Below, in pieces: positions 24,324-33,679 of a stretch of 64,000 nucleotides of DNA (positions within the stretch are counted from its first letter, which is position 1; each line of letters starts with the position of its first letter). The stretch covers positions 1,302,001 to 1,366,000 of the forward strand of contig OZ246946.1 of NCBI GenBank assembly GCA_965232015.1, given 5' to 3'. The notes beneath the pieces are model-generated. The model did not search any database. It was given only the letters and a program-made list of their open reading frames with translations, and had not been told where the DNA came from. Made by a program: the position numbers and the translations under genes. Source of the DNA: JAJEAO01 sp963667635 (GTDB lineage Bacteria; Acidobacteriota; Vicinamibacteria; Marinacidobacterales; Marinacidobacteraceae).

Positions 24324-26767
24324 CGGGGCCTCCCGCGGGGCTCGTAGCCCGTTTCCCGGAAGAATTCGCCGACTCGTTCCCTGAAGCCGGCGACGTCCGG
24401 CGGGTCGAGGAAGGCTTCCAGCCGTCCGGCGGCGCGCTGCGCGTCCATCAGATCGAGCAGGTAGTCGTACACGGCGGTCGCGGACCCCTCCTCCGCGATG
24501 AGGGCGGCGTTTTGGGCGTCGATCAGATCGAGGATGCTCACCGCGCCCTGCTCGTAGGCGTCGGTCACGAGCTCGAGGTTCCGCCGGGCGGCCTCCGCCC
24601 CTTCCCCGGCGAGCCCTATCCCGGCCCACGAGGCGTGGGCGTAGAGCAGGGCCGAGCGGAGCCGCTGCTCGATGTGCCGGGCCGTGGCCCGTCGCTGGAG
24701 GCGCAGGGCGTCGAGCTCCTCCCTCGCCCGCATCCGCTCTCCCCACCGCGCGCCGCCGGCGAACAGCGGGATGGATGCCGAGACTCCCGCCGACCAGTTC
24801 CAGGCGTTGCGTTCCGGGATCTCGAACGCGCCGGGCAGGATGTCGAACGCCCCGGCGCCGTCGGGCGTCCCCACCGTGCTCAGGTTCCCGGCGGCCGACA
24901 CGGTCGGCGACCAGAAGGCCCGGCGCGCGGCAAGCAGGGCGCGCTCGGCGACGGTGATGGCGGCGTCGAGGCGTCGCAGCTCGGGCGAAGCGAGGTGAGC
25001 CTCCCGCGCCATGAAGTCGCGCACCAGACCGAACGCATGGGGGTTGTCCACGAAGTCCTCGAGGATCGCGGCGGCGGCCAGGAGATCGGGATCCTCGAGA
25101 TCCACATCCTCCGTCTCGAAGGCCTCCTCGAGGGGACGGTCGAGCAACCGGTTCACTGCGATTCGGGCCACCTCCAGCGCGGCCCCCGCCTCCACCGCGG
25201 ACCGGCGGTGGCTGGCGATCTGACTCTCCCACCGCAGGACTTCGGTGGCGCGCGCCACCCCGATCTCCCGGCGGGACCGGGCGAGCTCGAGGTTGACCCG
25301 GGTCAACTCCAGGTTCTCCCGCTGGATGCGCTCGAAGGTGCGGGCCCGGAGCACGTTCAGGTAAGCGACCGCGGCGGCGTGGACGATGTCGAGCCGCTGT
25401 TCGTCGAGGGCCCGCTCCCGCGACTCCTGCCGCCGCCGCTCGATCTCGGCGCCGGCGCGGGCCTGGTCCGACCAGAGCACCTGGGACACCGAGAGCGCGC
25501 CCACCGCGGTCCACTTCGGCTGGATGCCGAGAGTGCTCTCCGCCCGGTCCGGATCGATCGCCTCGAAGCTGCCCGCGGCGCTGACCTGCGGCAGGAGCGG
25601 CGCGCGCGCCGCCCGGACCGAGCCGAGCCCGGCCGCGACGGAGCGATGCGCCGCAAGGAGTTCGAGATTGGCGGCCAGCGCCTCTCGACCAACCGAAGCC
25701 AGGCTGAGGCGGCGGGTAACGCCCCGCGGCTCGGCGTGGAGCAGTTCGGCGTCGGTCATGACCCGCCAGCCCGGATGAACTCCGATCGCGCGCGCGGTCG
25801 CCAGATTGAGCGTGAGCCGGCGGCTCCGCTCGAAGTCCACCGGCAGGTCGCCCGCGTTCTCTCCCAGCAGGATCCGCTGGACATGGAGCGCGATGCGCCG
25901 CGCCTGCCGATCGAGGTCCGTGTCGAGGTAGTAGCTGGCGAGGAGTCCGCGCTCCACTTCGTCGCGCCCCATCCACGAGAACGCCGGGAGCCGCCTCTCG
26001 ATCAGCCCCGCCACCAGCCGGGCGAACCCCTCGGACGAGAGCTGCGGGAGCGGTGTGACGTACACCGCGTCGGTGTCCGGGGGCAGCGCGTCGAGCGCCT
26101 CCGGCACCGAATCGCCCATCCGGACGATGACGGCCTCGCCGCCCGCTTGCGGCATCCCGCGAAGCAGGTTCTCCTCCATCCCGGGGTTGGCGAGGAGGAG
26201 CGCCTCGCTGGCGAGGTAGGTCAGCCGCTCGAACGGGACGACCTCCCGGAGCGCGCCGATCTCCTCGACGACATCCCGGGTGAAGGTGAGGTAGGCGAGG
26301 TTGGTCCGCCCGCTGACGCGCTCACCGGCGTCGTTGCTCTCGATAGGGAAGCCCTGCGCCTCGGGGTCGAGGACGAAGAGAGCGATGACCGGCTTCGGCA
26401 GCTCCCCCGAACGCATCGCGTGAGCGGACCCGAGGGGGCCGAACGTGAGCGCGATATCCACAGCCGGATCGGCGAGGAGGTCTTCGACCGCCGAGCGCGC
26501 CGCCTCGGGGGTCCAGTCGGCGGTGCGCTGCGCGGAGGCCGGGAAAACGACTTCGAATCGCGGCGCCGCGAGCGCCCGGACCTCCGCCTCGATCCGGGAG
26601 CGCATGGCCGCGGTTCCCTCCCACGGCCCGTCGGCGACGGTCCCCACCACGCACGGGTCGCAGGTCATCTGCGCGTCCGCGCGGCCCGCCGCACCGAACA
26701 GGAGAACGCCGGCGATCCCGATCGCGGCGCCGGCGCGGTAGCCGGGCCCGGCTCGTCGGCCCCTCAC
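24320..26767 (-). CDS. TolC-like outer-membrane efflux protein with N-terminal ABC substrate-binding-like domain
   Basis: 815 residues from a GTG at 26767 preceded by AGGA and giving a signal peptide (AGAAIGIAGVLLFGAAGRADA). Residues about 30-330 resemble the ABC substrate-binding family PF04392 (VDIALTFGPLGSAHAMRSGE, KPVIALFVLDPEAQGFP, YVTPLPQLSSEGFARLVAGL). Residues about 360-800 are two TolC repeats: SLASVGREALAANLELLAAH, RAARAPLLPQVSAAGSFEAI, ARARTF-type helices, and SIPLFAGGARWGERMRARE in the second half. TolC proteins are normally 420-480 residues, so this is a real fusion in one uninterrupted frame. It is the first component gene of the efflux operon. Confidence 0.88.
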   Translation of the reverse strand: MRGRRAGPGYRAGAAIGIAGVLLFGAAGRADAQMTCDPCVVGTVADGPWEGTAAMRSRIEAEVRALAAPRFEVVFPASAQRTADWTPEAARSAVEDLLADPAVDIALTFGPLGSAHAMRSGELPKPVIALFVLDPEAQGFPIESNDAGERVSGRTNLAYLTFTRDVVEEIGALREVVPFERLTYLASEALLLANPGMEENLLRGMPQAGGEAVIVRMGDSVPEALDALPPDTDAVYVTPLPQLSSEGFARLVAGLIERRLPAFSWMGRDEVERGLLASYYLDTDLDRQARRIALHVQRILLGENAGDLPVDFERSRRLTLNLATARAIGVHPGWRVMTDAELLHAEPRGVTRRLSLASVGREALAANLELLAAHRSVAAGLGSVRAARAPLLPQVSAAGSFEAIDPDRAESTLGIQPKWTAVGALSVSQVLWSDQARAGAEIERRRQESRERALDEQRLDIVHAAAVAYLNVLRARTFERIQRENLELTRVNLELARSRREIGVARATEVLRWESQIASHRRSAVEAGAALEVARIAVNRLLDRPLEEAFETEDVDLEDPDLLAAAAILEDFVDNPHAFGLVRDFMAREAHLASPELRRLDAAITVAERALLAARRAFWSPTVSAAGNLSTVGTPDGAGAFDILPGAFEIPERNAWNWSAGVSASIPLFAGGARWGERMRAREELDALRLQRRATARHIEQRLRSALLYAHASWAGIGLAGEGAEAARRNLELVTDAYEQGAVSILDLIDAQNAALIAEEGSATAVYDYLLDLMDAQRAAGRLEAFLDPPDVAGFRERVGEFFRETGYEPRGRPR

Positions 26768-26778
26768 GGTCGGGGATC

Positions 26779-27258
26779 CTACTTTGACTCCATCGGCCCA
26801 CGCCCCTCCGCCGACGCTCCGGATGACCTGCGGCGCTCGGCGGGAGGAGGCGCCGCCGTGCGACCGCCGAAGTAGAAGCCGACGACGGCTGCGCTCAACG
26901 CGCCGAGCGTGGAGGCCACCTCTCCGAAGGCGTCTCCAGCCACGCCCGCCCCGAACAGCAGGACGTTCAGCGTGGAGCCCACGATGAGCAGGGCGAGCGC
27001 GCTCCGCACCGAGCCGCGCGGGAGTCCAAGGCCCCGGTTCTCCGCCGGGTTCTTCTCGCCTCGCCGCCAGGCCAGGACGAGCAACCCGAGCAACAGGGTA
27101 ACGAGCACCGCCTGGCCCACCAGGAGCAGAGCGCCTCCCGACGCCGCGCTCGCCTCGGCGGCGCCTCCCTGCCCCGCGGCCGCGACCGGAAGAAGGACGA
27201 GTGGCGCGACGGCGAGCGCGACGGCCCGTCGCAGGAAACGTGTGATCTGAACTGGCAT
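26779..27258 (-). CDS. Small membrane protein of unknown function upstream of the efflux genes
   Basis: 159 residues from the ATG at 27258, which has a GAGGAGGAA ribosome-binding site. It has a signal-like N-terminus (RAVALAVAPLVLLPVAAAGQ) and three hydrophobic segments (LLLVGQAVLVTLLLGLLVLA, ALALLIVGSTLNVLLFGAGV, LGALSAAVVGFYFGG), then a basic tail. No family was recognised. It ends 11 bases before the TolC-fusion start, so it is probably cotranscribed with the pump genes. Confidence 0.7.
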   Translation of the reverse strand: MPVQITRFLRRAVALAVAPLVLLPVAAAGQGGAAEASAASGGALLLVGQAVLVTLLLGLLVLAWRRGEKNPAENRGLGLPRGSVRSALALLIVGSTLNVLLFGAGVAGDAFGEVASTLGALSAAVVGFYFGGRTAAPPPAERRRSSGASAEGRGPMESK

Positions 27259-27538
27259 GGGGTTCCTCCTCGCGCCTCGATCGGGCGCCGTCGAACTTTC
27301 CGGCGCGCCCCATCCCGCCCTCATCCTGCTCTCCTCTCCTCCTGACTCCCCGGCACCGTAGCGCGCCACTCCCCCGGCGCATGGTCGCGCGCGCCTCCAC
27401 TCGATGGGCGGCTTCCATTCCCCGTGACTCCTGACCCGACTCGGTCCATGGGAGCTGGCTGGCGACCGGCGGTGGGGCGGCGCCTCCCCGTCCGTAGGGG
27501 AGAATCCGCCCTCGAGGAGTCGGGAGCCGAAGTCGGAA

Positions 27539-28747
27539 ATGCGTTTTCTCCCGTTCCGTCCGCCGCGGCTGTCGCTCGCGGGATGGATGATCGTCGCGCT
27601 CGCCGCCGGCGTCCCCTTCGGTCTCATGGCGCCCGAAGCCGCCGAGCGGATCGCATTCCTGAGCGAGCTGTTCCTGCGGCTGATCCGGTCCATCATCGCC
27701 CCGGTCCTGCTGGGCGTTCTGATCCGGGCGATCGCGGGGGCGGGCTCGCTGCGCTCGCTCGGCCGGCTCGGCTGGAAGTCGCTCGTCTGCTTCGAGATCG
27801 CGACCACGATCGCGTTGCTGAGCGGGTGGCTCGCGGTGCTGGCGCACGGGACCGGCGTGGGTCTGGATCTGGGTGGCTCCGGGGCGCCGGCGGCGGAGGG
27901 CGGCGGGATGGGGCTCACCGACGCGCTCGTGAACGCCGCCCCGGCGAGCATCTTCGAGGCGCTCGCCGACGGCAACGTCCTGCAGATCGTGGTGTTCTGC
28001 TTTCTCTTCGGCGTCGCCTGCCTGTCGGTCGGCCGGCCGGCGCGCCCGGTCGTGGATCTCGCCGGCGCCCTCGCGACCATCGCCTTCCGCTACACCGACT
28101 ACGTGATGTTCCTGGCGCCGGTCGCGGTGTTCGCGGCGGCGGCGGGCGCGGCGGCCGGCGGTGGCCTGCAGACGCTCGAGGGACTGGCGGGATTCACGGT
28201 CCTCGCCTGGATCGTCCAGGGGGGCTTCCTGCTCGTCGTGCTCGTCGGCGGCCTCGGGCTCTGCCGGGTGCCGCTCCGTCGCTTCGCCCGTTTCGCCCGG
28301 GAGCCGTTCGTCGTGGCCTTCGCGACCACCTCCAGCGCCGCGGCGCTGCCCAAGACGCTCGAGAATCTCGAGCGCTTCGGCGTACCGCGCCGGATCCTGG
28401 GCGTGGTGGCGCCGCTCAGTCTCAGCCTCAACCTGAACGGGAGCACGATCCATCTGGCGATGGCCACCGTGTTCGTCGCGCAGGCGGCCGGGGCCCCGTT
28501 CGGCTGGGAGCAGCAGCTCGTCCTGCTCCTGACGCTGAAGTTGACGAGCAAGGGCGTCGCCGGCGTGCCCCGGGCCAACTTCGTGATCCTCGCGGCGGTC
28601 TTCGAGAGCCACGGCCTCCCGCTCGAGAGCCTGGCGATCCTGCTCGGCATCGACGCGCTCATTGATCCGGTGCGAACCAGCGTGAACGTCGTGAGCCACT
28701 GCGCTGCGCCCGCCGTCGTCGCCCGCTGGGAGGAGCGCCCCGGCTGA
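27539..28747 (+). CDS. Dicarboxylate/amino acid:cation symporter (SLC1/DAACS family)
   Basis: 402 residues with multiple membrane helices in the GltP/DctA pattern. Family segments are FLRLIRSIIAPVLLGVLIRA (helix 2-3), FATTSSAAALPKTLENLERF (the serine-rich hairpin HP1), LNLNGSTIHLAMATVFVAQA (helix 7, where the family has NMDGT), and GIDALIDPVRTSVNVVSHC (helix 8 with the substrate-contacting Asp and Arg). It imports acidic amino acids or C4-dicarboxylates with sodium or protons. The ATG at 27539 follows a GGAG-rich region. It is divergent from the efflux operon, with about 280 bases between them, and monocistronic. Confidence 0.92.
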   Translation: MRFLPFRPPRLSLAGWMIVALAAGVPFGLMAPEAAERIAFLSELFLRLIRSIIAPVLLGVLIRAIAGAGSLRSLGRLGWKSLVCFEIATTIALLSGWLAVLAHGTGVGLDLGGSGAPAAEGGGMGLTDALVNAAPASIFEALADGNVLQIVVFCFLFGVACLSVGRPARPVVDLAGALATIAFRYTDYVMFLAPVAVFAAAAGAAAGGGLQTLEGLAGFTVLAWIVQGGFLLVVLVGGLGLCRVPLRRFARFAREPFVVAFATTSSAAALPKTLENLERFGVPRRILGVVAPLSLSLNLNGSTIHLAMATVFVAQAAGAPFGWEQQLVLLLTLKLTSKGVAGVPRANFVILAAVFESHGLPLESLAILLGIDALIDPVRTSVNVVSHCAAPAVVARWEERPG

Positions 28748-28989
28748 CCTCGCACCACAGCCGGATCGCGGCCCCCGGTCCGGGCGGGCTTGCCAGCCCT
28801 CAGCCGAGATGAGTGACGTTCATCGGGCCCCGCGCTCGGGAGAGCGGCGCCCCATACGGCGCCGCCGTCTATGGAGCGCCGGTCTCCAGACCGGCACTGG
28901 GAAACCAGGCTGCCCCAGGTCGCAGCCTGATGGCCGGCGCTCCATCGTGCCGCTCTGGAGAGCGGCGCTCCATAAGGCGCTCCAGACGA
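28748..28989. repeat. Intergenic region with palindromic CTGGAG/CTCC repeat elements
   Basis: Between two convergent genes. Contains at least two copies of a short palindrome-bearing element (around 28872-28895, with GGTCTCCAGACC, and 28949-28972, with GCCGCTCTGGAGAGCGGC), a motif that recurs in other gaps of the window. No coding sequence is seen. Confidence 0.6.
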
Positions 28990-30177
28990 TCAGTTCAGGG
29001 CGGCGAGGACCTTCGCGATGAACTCGGACACCGCGCCGCCCTGGATCCAGCGAACCACGACCACGAGATCGTTCTCCCAGTCCACATAGACGATGTTGCT
29101 TCCGGCGCCGCGGAACGTGACCGCCGTGTCGGGAGCGGCGGGGATGGACTTCACCATCTCGCCGTCCCGCTCCACCGGTCCGTTCAGGAACCAGTTCATG
29201 TAGCCGTAGCTCGGGTTCACCTCGCCCGGCATGCGCGCCATCGCGATCCACTCTTCCGAGATGAGCTGCTCGCCCTCCCAGGCGCCGTTTCGCAGGAACA
29301 GGAGCCCGAAACGGGCGAGATCGCGGGCGCTGATGTGCATGCCGCCGCCCCAGTGACCGCCGCCGCTCACCGACTGGACTTCGCGACCATCAATCATGAC
29401 CCACGAGTTCTCGTATCCGTGCCAGCGCCACCGGTTCGAGGCGCCGATCGGGCTCATGATCCGCTCCCGCAGCAGGACCGGAAGCGGGTCGCGCACCACG
29501 TGGAGCGCGGCGAGCGCGAGCAGGTTCACCCGCACATCGTTGTACTTGTAGAACGTGCCCGGCTCGTGCATCGGCCGATCGGGATACTCGAACGGATGGT
29601 CCCCCACCGGGCGATCCGCCCAGTCGGGCTTGTCCCACAGCGTCCCCTGCCAGTCGCTCGTCTGCCGCAGGAGGTGGTCCCAAGTGATCTTCGCGTTGTG
29701 TTCCGAGCCGAACAGCTCGTCGTCGGGCATGTAAGGCCCGACGCGGTCGTCCACCGAAGCAATCAGTCCGTCGTCCCACGCCAGCCCCACCGTGGTGGAG
29801 AGGAAGGTCTTGGAGACGCTGAAGGTCATGTCCACCTTGTGGACCGGGCCCCATTCCCGGACGATCTCGCCACCCCGGACGACGATGCCGCTGAGCGGGC
29901 CGCGCACGGTCGTCGGGCCGACCCGGCTGCCGAACGGCTCCTGCGCGAAGGTGAGCTCGTGGTTCAGCGCCAGATCGCGGGGGGCGTTCGATTCCGACGC
30001 CACCGCGAACGCCACCGCTTCTTCGAGCGCGTCGGCGTCGAAGCCGGCCTCCGCCGGGGTCCGGGTCCGCCAGTCATGACGCTCCGGGAAGTAGGGGGCC
30101 TGCGCCCAGCTCGCGGCCGCAACCGCAAAGGTCAGGATCGCCGCGAAGGCCGCGGTCCGCCGGTTCATGGTTCCCAT
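28990..30177 (-). CDS. Secreted serine beta-lactamase-like hydrolase
   Basis: 395 residues, ATG at 30177 with GGGAGGAA 6 bases upstream. Signal peptide (AAFAAILTFAVAAASWAQA). The beta-lactamase/class C (PF00144) fold is marked by the SxxK motif in DMTFSVSKTFLSTTVGLA, the Tyr-x-Asn motif in FYKYNDVRVNLLAL, and LVVVVRWIQGG near the end. Enzymes of this family include esterases, D-aminopeptidases and carboxypeptidase-like hydrolases, so resistance to beta-lactams should not be assumed. Confidence 0.9.
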   Translation of the reverse strand: MGTMNRRTAAFAAILTFAVAAASWAQAPYFPERHDWRTRTPAEAGFDADALEEAVAFAVASESNAPRDLALNHELTFAQEPFGSRVGPTTVRGPLSGIVVRGGEIVREWGPVHKVDMTFSVSKTFLSTTVGLAWDDGLIASVDDRVGPYMPDDELFGSEHNAKITWDHLLRQTSDWQGTLWDKPDWADRPVGDHPFEYPDRPMHEPGTFYKYNDVRVNLLALAALHVVRDPLPVLLRERIMSPIGASNRWRWHGYENSWVMIDGREVQSVSGGGHWGGGMHISARDLARFGLLFLRNGAWEGEQLISEEWIAMARMPGEVNPSYGYMNWFLNGPVERDGEMVKSIPAAPDTAVTFRGAGSNIVYVDWENDLVVVVRWIQGGAVSEFIAKVLAALN

Positions 30178-30239
30178 CCCGATTCCTCCCGGCCGCCGGG
30201 CGCTGGCCCGGGGGCCCGCTGACGCCGCGGGGGCGCCGT

Positions 30240-30686
30240 TCAGTCGTCCGGTTCGATCTTCGCCCGGATCCGACCGAAGAACTCCCGGCTCATCTTCGCC
30301 ATCACCGGCTTCATGAGCCGCCCGGCCAGCATCGCGACGGTCCCACGGACGGTCACGTCGGCCTTCCAGTCGAGCGCCGTGCCTTCCTCGCAGTCGCGCA
30401 GTTCGAGGTCGGCGCTCCCGTCCACGTTCACGCCCGGCCCGTTCCCGCGGATGGACATCCGCGCCCGCTCGGGCTCGTGGAGTTCGACCCATTCCAGCCG
30501 CGTCTTCGCCCGGACGGCGGCCGCTCCCAGCTTCACCCCGCCGACGACTTCGAACCGCCGGTTGGGCTCGATCGTGCGCATGGACTCGACGCCGGGCATG
30601 CAAGACGCCACCAGATCGGCGTCGGTGATGCCCCTCCAGACCTCCGCCCGGGGGAGGCGGATGATCTCGGTTCCGCGGATTTCCAT
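30240..30686 (-). CDS. CoxG-like SRPBCC protein
   Basis: 148 residues with the CoxG (carbon monoxide dehydrogenase subunit G) pattern: LPRAEVWRGITDADLVASCM, PGVESM, GGVKLGAAAVRAKTRLEW and GTALDWKADVTVRGTVAMLA. Family members bind lipid-like ligands and, in CO dehydrogenase operons, help anchor or assemble the enzyme. No CO dehydrogenase genes are present here. It lies 62 bases upstream of the hydrolase gene on the same strand and diverges from a TonB receptor with only 55 bases between starts. Confidence 0.86.
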   Translation of the reverse strand: MEIRGTEIIRLPRAEVWRGITDADLVASCMPGVESMRTIEPNRRFEVVGGVKLGAAAVRAKTRLEWVELHEPERARMSIRGNGPGVNVDGSADLELRDCEEGTALDWKADVTVRGTVAMLAGRLMKPVMAKMSREFFGRIRAKIEPDD

Positions 30687-30741
30687 GGGCCGATTCTACC
30701 GGCGGGTAACGCGCCGGCTTATCGTTCCGGCTACTCCCGCC

Positions 30742-33144
30742 ATGATCAGGACCGCCCCCCACCGCCTCTTCCTTTCGTTCGCCCTCGCGCTGCTCGCCAC
30801 GCCGGGCCTCATCGCCGCCACGCCGCCGACCGCCGCGTCCTCCGAACTCGTCGGCGAGGTCATCGGACCCGAGGGCGGCGGCGTGGCCGGCGCCGAGGTG
30901 GTGATCACCCTCGCCGATGGCTCCACCCGCACCACGACCAGCGAGGCCGCCGGTCTGTTCCGCTTCGACACGCTGCCCGAGGGGAGCCACCGACTCACCG
31001 TGCGCGGCGGCGGCATCACCGAGCGAACCGTGGAGATCGAAGTCGGCGCCGAGGGCGAGGTGCGGATCCGGATCCCGGTCTCCCTCGCCTTTTCGGAGGC
31101 CGTGACCGTCACCGGCCAGATCCAGGAGCGCACCCTGCGCGACGAGCCCGGGAGCGTCGCGGTCGTGGATCGCACCCGGCTCGCCACCGCGACCGATACC
31201 GACCTCTACTCGCTCATCGAGGCCGTCCCCAACCTGAACTCCTCGTCCGACCGGCGCGGGTTCTCGATTCGCGGGATCAGCCAGGGCGGGTTCGGCGGCG
31301 GGAGCGGCCTCCTCGTGACCACCGTCGTGGACGGAGCGGCGGTTCAGGGCTACCAGGGGACCTACTTCGGCCCCTACAGCACCTGGGATCTGGACCGGGT
31401 GGAGGTGTTCCGGGGACCCCAGTCCACCCAGCAGGGACGAAATGCGCTCGCCGGAGCGGTCGTGATGCGAAGCCGCGACCCGATCTACCGGACCGAGTTC
31501 CTCGGCAGAGCCCGGGTAGGCGAAGCCGGCGCACGGCAGTTGGCCGCTACGGTGAACCTGCCCCTGATCGCGAACCGGGCCGCGCTCCGGTTCTCGGTGG
31601 ACCGACAGTTGGACGACGGATTCGTCTCCAACCCGACGCTGCGCGACGGCGCCTACGACTTCCGCGAGGCGCTCCACTTCCGCGGCAAGCTCCGTTTCGA
31701 TCCCACCGCGAGATTCCGGGGGATGCTGACCTTTGCGCAGGGGGAAAACCGCGGCGGCGACTCCACGATCGGCGCCGCCGGCTTCCCCGACCAGCGACTG
31801 AACCTCTCGGACCACCCGGCGGAGGACGGCTCCGATCACCGCATGCTCGCGCTCGATCTCGGCTACGACCTGACTCGCTCCCTCTCGCTGGAGGGGACCG
31901 CGACGCTCTACGACCACGACTACCGGCGCAGCGAGGATCTCGACCAGACGTTCCAACCCGCCGGGGTGATTGACTACTGGACCGACGATCGGTGGACGAC
32001 CGGCGATCTGAGGCTGCGGGTGGATCCCGGCGGGCGGGCGCGCGGCGTGATCGGGGTGTACGCCGCCGAACTCGAGGACGACCTCCAGGTGGACGCGGCG
32101 GGCCCGGGGGAGCTCGGGGGGCTGCCGCCCGGTTTCACCCTGACCTCGTTCTTCGAGATCGGCGAGAGCACCTCGAACGCGGCGGTTTACGGGGAGTTCG
32201 ACTTCGGGATCGGCGCGGACGAAGACTGGACGGTGACGCTCGGCGGCCGCTACGACCGGGAGAGCCGAGAGACCCGCAACCTCCAGGGGCTCGAATCGGA
32301 TCCTCCGCTCCCGCCTGGACTGCTCCCTCCGAACCAGCCGGAGCAGATCCTCCCTTCGGAGTACGACGCCTTCCTGCCGAAGGCGGCGCTCACCCGGCGC
32401 TGGAACGACAGCCTCACCACATCGGTGAGCTGGCAGCGCGGCTATCGGGCCGGCGGCCGGTCGGTAGCGGTGCTCTCGCAGACCACCAACGACTTCGCAC
32501 CCGAGTTCACCAGCAACTTCGAGCTGGCGGTGCGGGCGTTCGCCCCCGACCGGCGCTGGCGCCTGCGCGCGAACGCGTTTCTCACCGACTGGACCGACCA
32601 GCAGGTGCGGGTGCTCACGGACCTGGGGCTCCCGGTGGACACTCTCACCGTAAACGCGGGAGAGTCCACGGTCTCCGGAGCCGAGATCGAGGCGGGGGTG
32701 TTCGCGCTCCGGAACCTCGAGCTGTATGGATCCGCCGGGCTCCTCCAGACCCGCTTCGACTCGTTCCGGGACCATGACCGCGACTTCACCGGAAACGAGT
32801 TCCCCTACGCACCGTCCTGGTCGGCGATGGCGGGTGTGTTCTGGAGCACCCGGGAAGACGACGAGTTCGGCGGTTCCTGGACCGGCCGGCTCGAGGTCAC
32901 GGCGCAGCCGGAGAGCTTCGCCACCGCCGCGAACAACCCCGACTTCGTGGCGGAGGCGCGAACCCTGGTCAACGCCCGCGTCGGGTATCGCCTCGGGCTC
33001 GTGGGCGTATTCGCGTTCGGGCGCAATCTCCTCGACGAGGCCTACCTGCTCCAGACCTGGGATTCCTCGATTCCCGGCTTCGGGCGACTCGGGCGCGCCG
33101 GCGACCCCCGCGCGGTCGGTGTCGAACTCGACATCGCATTCTGA
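30742..33144 (+). CDS. TonB-dependent outer-membrane receptor
   Basis: 800 residues. Signal peptide (FLSFALALLATPGLIA); a carboxypeptidase-regulatory-like beta domain at about 36-105 (GEVIGPEGGGVAGAEVVITL... GLFRFDTLPEGSHRLTVRGG); a plug domain (about 115-240; RRGFSIRGISQGGFGGGSGL, VEVFRGPQSTQQGRNALAGA); and a long beta-barrel ending in an aromatic residue (VGVELDIAF), needed for outer-membrane insertion. It imports a large or scarce substrate with TonB energy; ligand unknown. The genes downstream (protease-like and RimK-like) follow at 8 bases and could be cotranscribed. Confidence 0.93.
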   Translation: MIRTAPHRLFLSFALALLATPGLIAATPPTAASSELVGEVIGPEGGGVAGAEVVITLADGSTRTTTSEAAGLFRFDTLPEGSHRLTVRGGGITERTVEIEVGAEGEVRIRIPVSLAFSEAVTVTGQIQERTLRDEPGSVAVVDRTRLATATDTDLYSLIEAVPNLNSSSDRRGFSIRGISQGGFGGGSGLLVTTVVDGAAVQGYQGTYFGPYSTWDLDRVEVFRGPQSTQQGRNALAGAVVMRSRDPIYRTEFLGRARVGEAGARQLAATVNLPLIANRAALRFSVDRQLDDGFVSNPTLRDGAYDFREALHFRGKLRFDPTARFRGMLTFAQGENRGGDSTIGAAGFPDQRLNLSDHPAEDGSDHRMLALDLGYDLTRSLSLEGTATLYDHDYRRSEDLDQTFQPAGVIDYWTDDRWTTGDLRLRVDPGGRARGVIGVYAAELEDDLQVDAAGPGELGGLPPGFTLTSFFEIGESTSNAAVYGEFDFGIGADEDWTVTLGGRYDRESRETRNLQGLESDPPLPPGLLPPNQPEQILPSEYDAFLPKAALTRRWNDSLTTSVSWQRGYRAGGRSVAVLSQTTNDFAPEFTSNFELAVRAFAPDRRWRLRANAFLTDWTDQQVRVLTDLGLPVDTLTVNAGESTVSGAEIEAGVFALRNLELYGSAGLLQTRFDSFRDHDRDFTGNEFPYAPSWSAMAGVFWSTREDDEFGGSWTGRLEVTAQPESFATAANNPDFVAEARTLVNARVGYRLGLVGVFAFGRNLLDEAYLLQTWDSSIPGFGRLGRAGDPRAVGVELDIAF

Positions 33145-33151
33145 TCGGCGC

Positions 33152-33679
33152 GTGGCGGACTCCCCCGCTCCGTCCGATCGGAAACCGTCAGCGCGGCCCC
33201 CGCCCGCCGTCTGCGGCTGGAAGGAGTGGGTCGCATTGCCCGATCTCGGCATTGAGGCGATCAGGGCGAAGCTGGACACGGGCGCCCGCACCTCGGCGCT
33301 CCACGCCTGGGATGAGGAAGTGGTCGAAGCCGGAGGGCGCACCCGCATCCGCTTCTCGGCGCACCCGTTCCCGGGGAACGAAAGAGCGGTCATCCGATGC
33401 GAGGCCCCCGTCACCGACCGGCGCTGGGTGAGAAACTCCGGGGGTGACCGCGAGCAGCGCTACGTCATCGAGACCACCGCGATCGTGGGATCCTGGTCGT
33501 GGCCCATCGAGCTGACCCTGACCAGCCGGGAGACGATGCGATTTCCGATGCTCCTCGGACGCGAGGCCATGCGAAGGCGCCTCGTGGTGAACCCGGCCTG
33601 TTCCTTCCAGCTCGGGGGGCGCCCCGGACGCCTGCCGACCCGCGGCCAGACCGAGTCCACCCGCAGGAGCGCGTCATGA
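33152..33679 (+). CDS. RimB-like retropepsin-type protease (RimK partner)
   Basis: 175 residues from a GTG at 33152. The family PF05618 motif KLDTGARTSALHA has the Asp-Thr-Gly of retroviral-type aspartic proteases; MRFPMLLGREAMRRRLVVNP is the second conserved block. The stop overlaps the ATG of the RimK-like gene (ATGA), so the two are coupled. In Pseudomonas, RimB and RimK act together on ribosomal protein S6 glutamylation, which is the closest known precedent; the target here is unproven. Confidence 0.85.
   Translation: MADSPAPSDRKPSARPPPAVCGWKEWVALPDLGIEAIRAKLDTGARTSALHAWDEEVVEAGGRTRIRFSAHPFPGNERAVIRCEAPVTDRRWVRNSGGDREQRYVIETTAIVGSWSWPIELTLTSRETMRFPMLLGREAMRRRLVVNPACSFQLGGRPGRLPTRGQTESTRRSAS

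Noticed and set aside
24275..26875. An open frame of over 860 codons on the plus strand opposite the TolC fusion gene
   Set aside because: Composition typical of an antisense shadow in GC-rich DNA; the minus frame has clear domains.
28990..30177. Antibiotic-resistance beta-lactamase
   Set aside because: The family includes many esterases and peptidases, and sequence alone does not show a class C enzyme; the same applies to 52221-53558.
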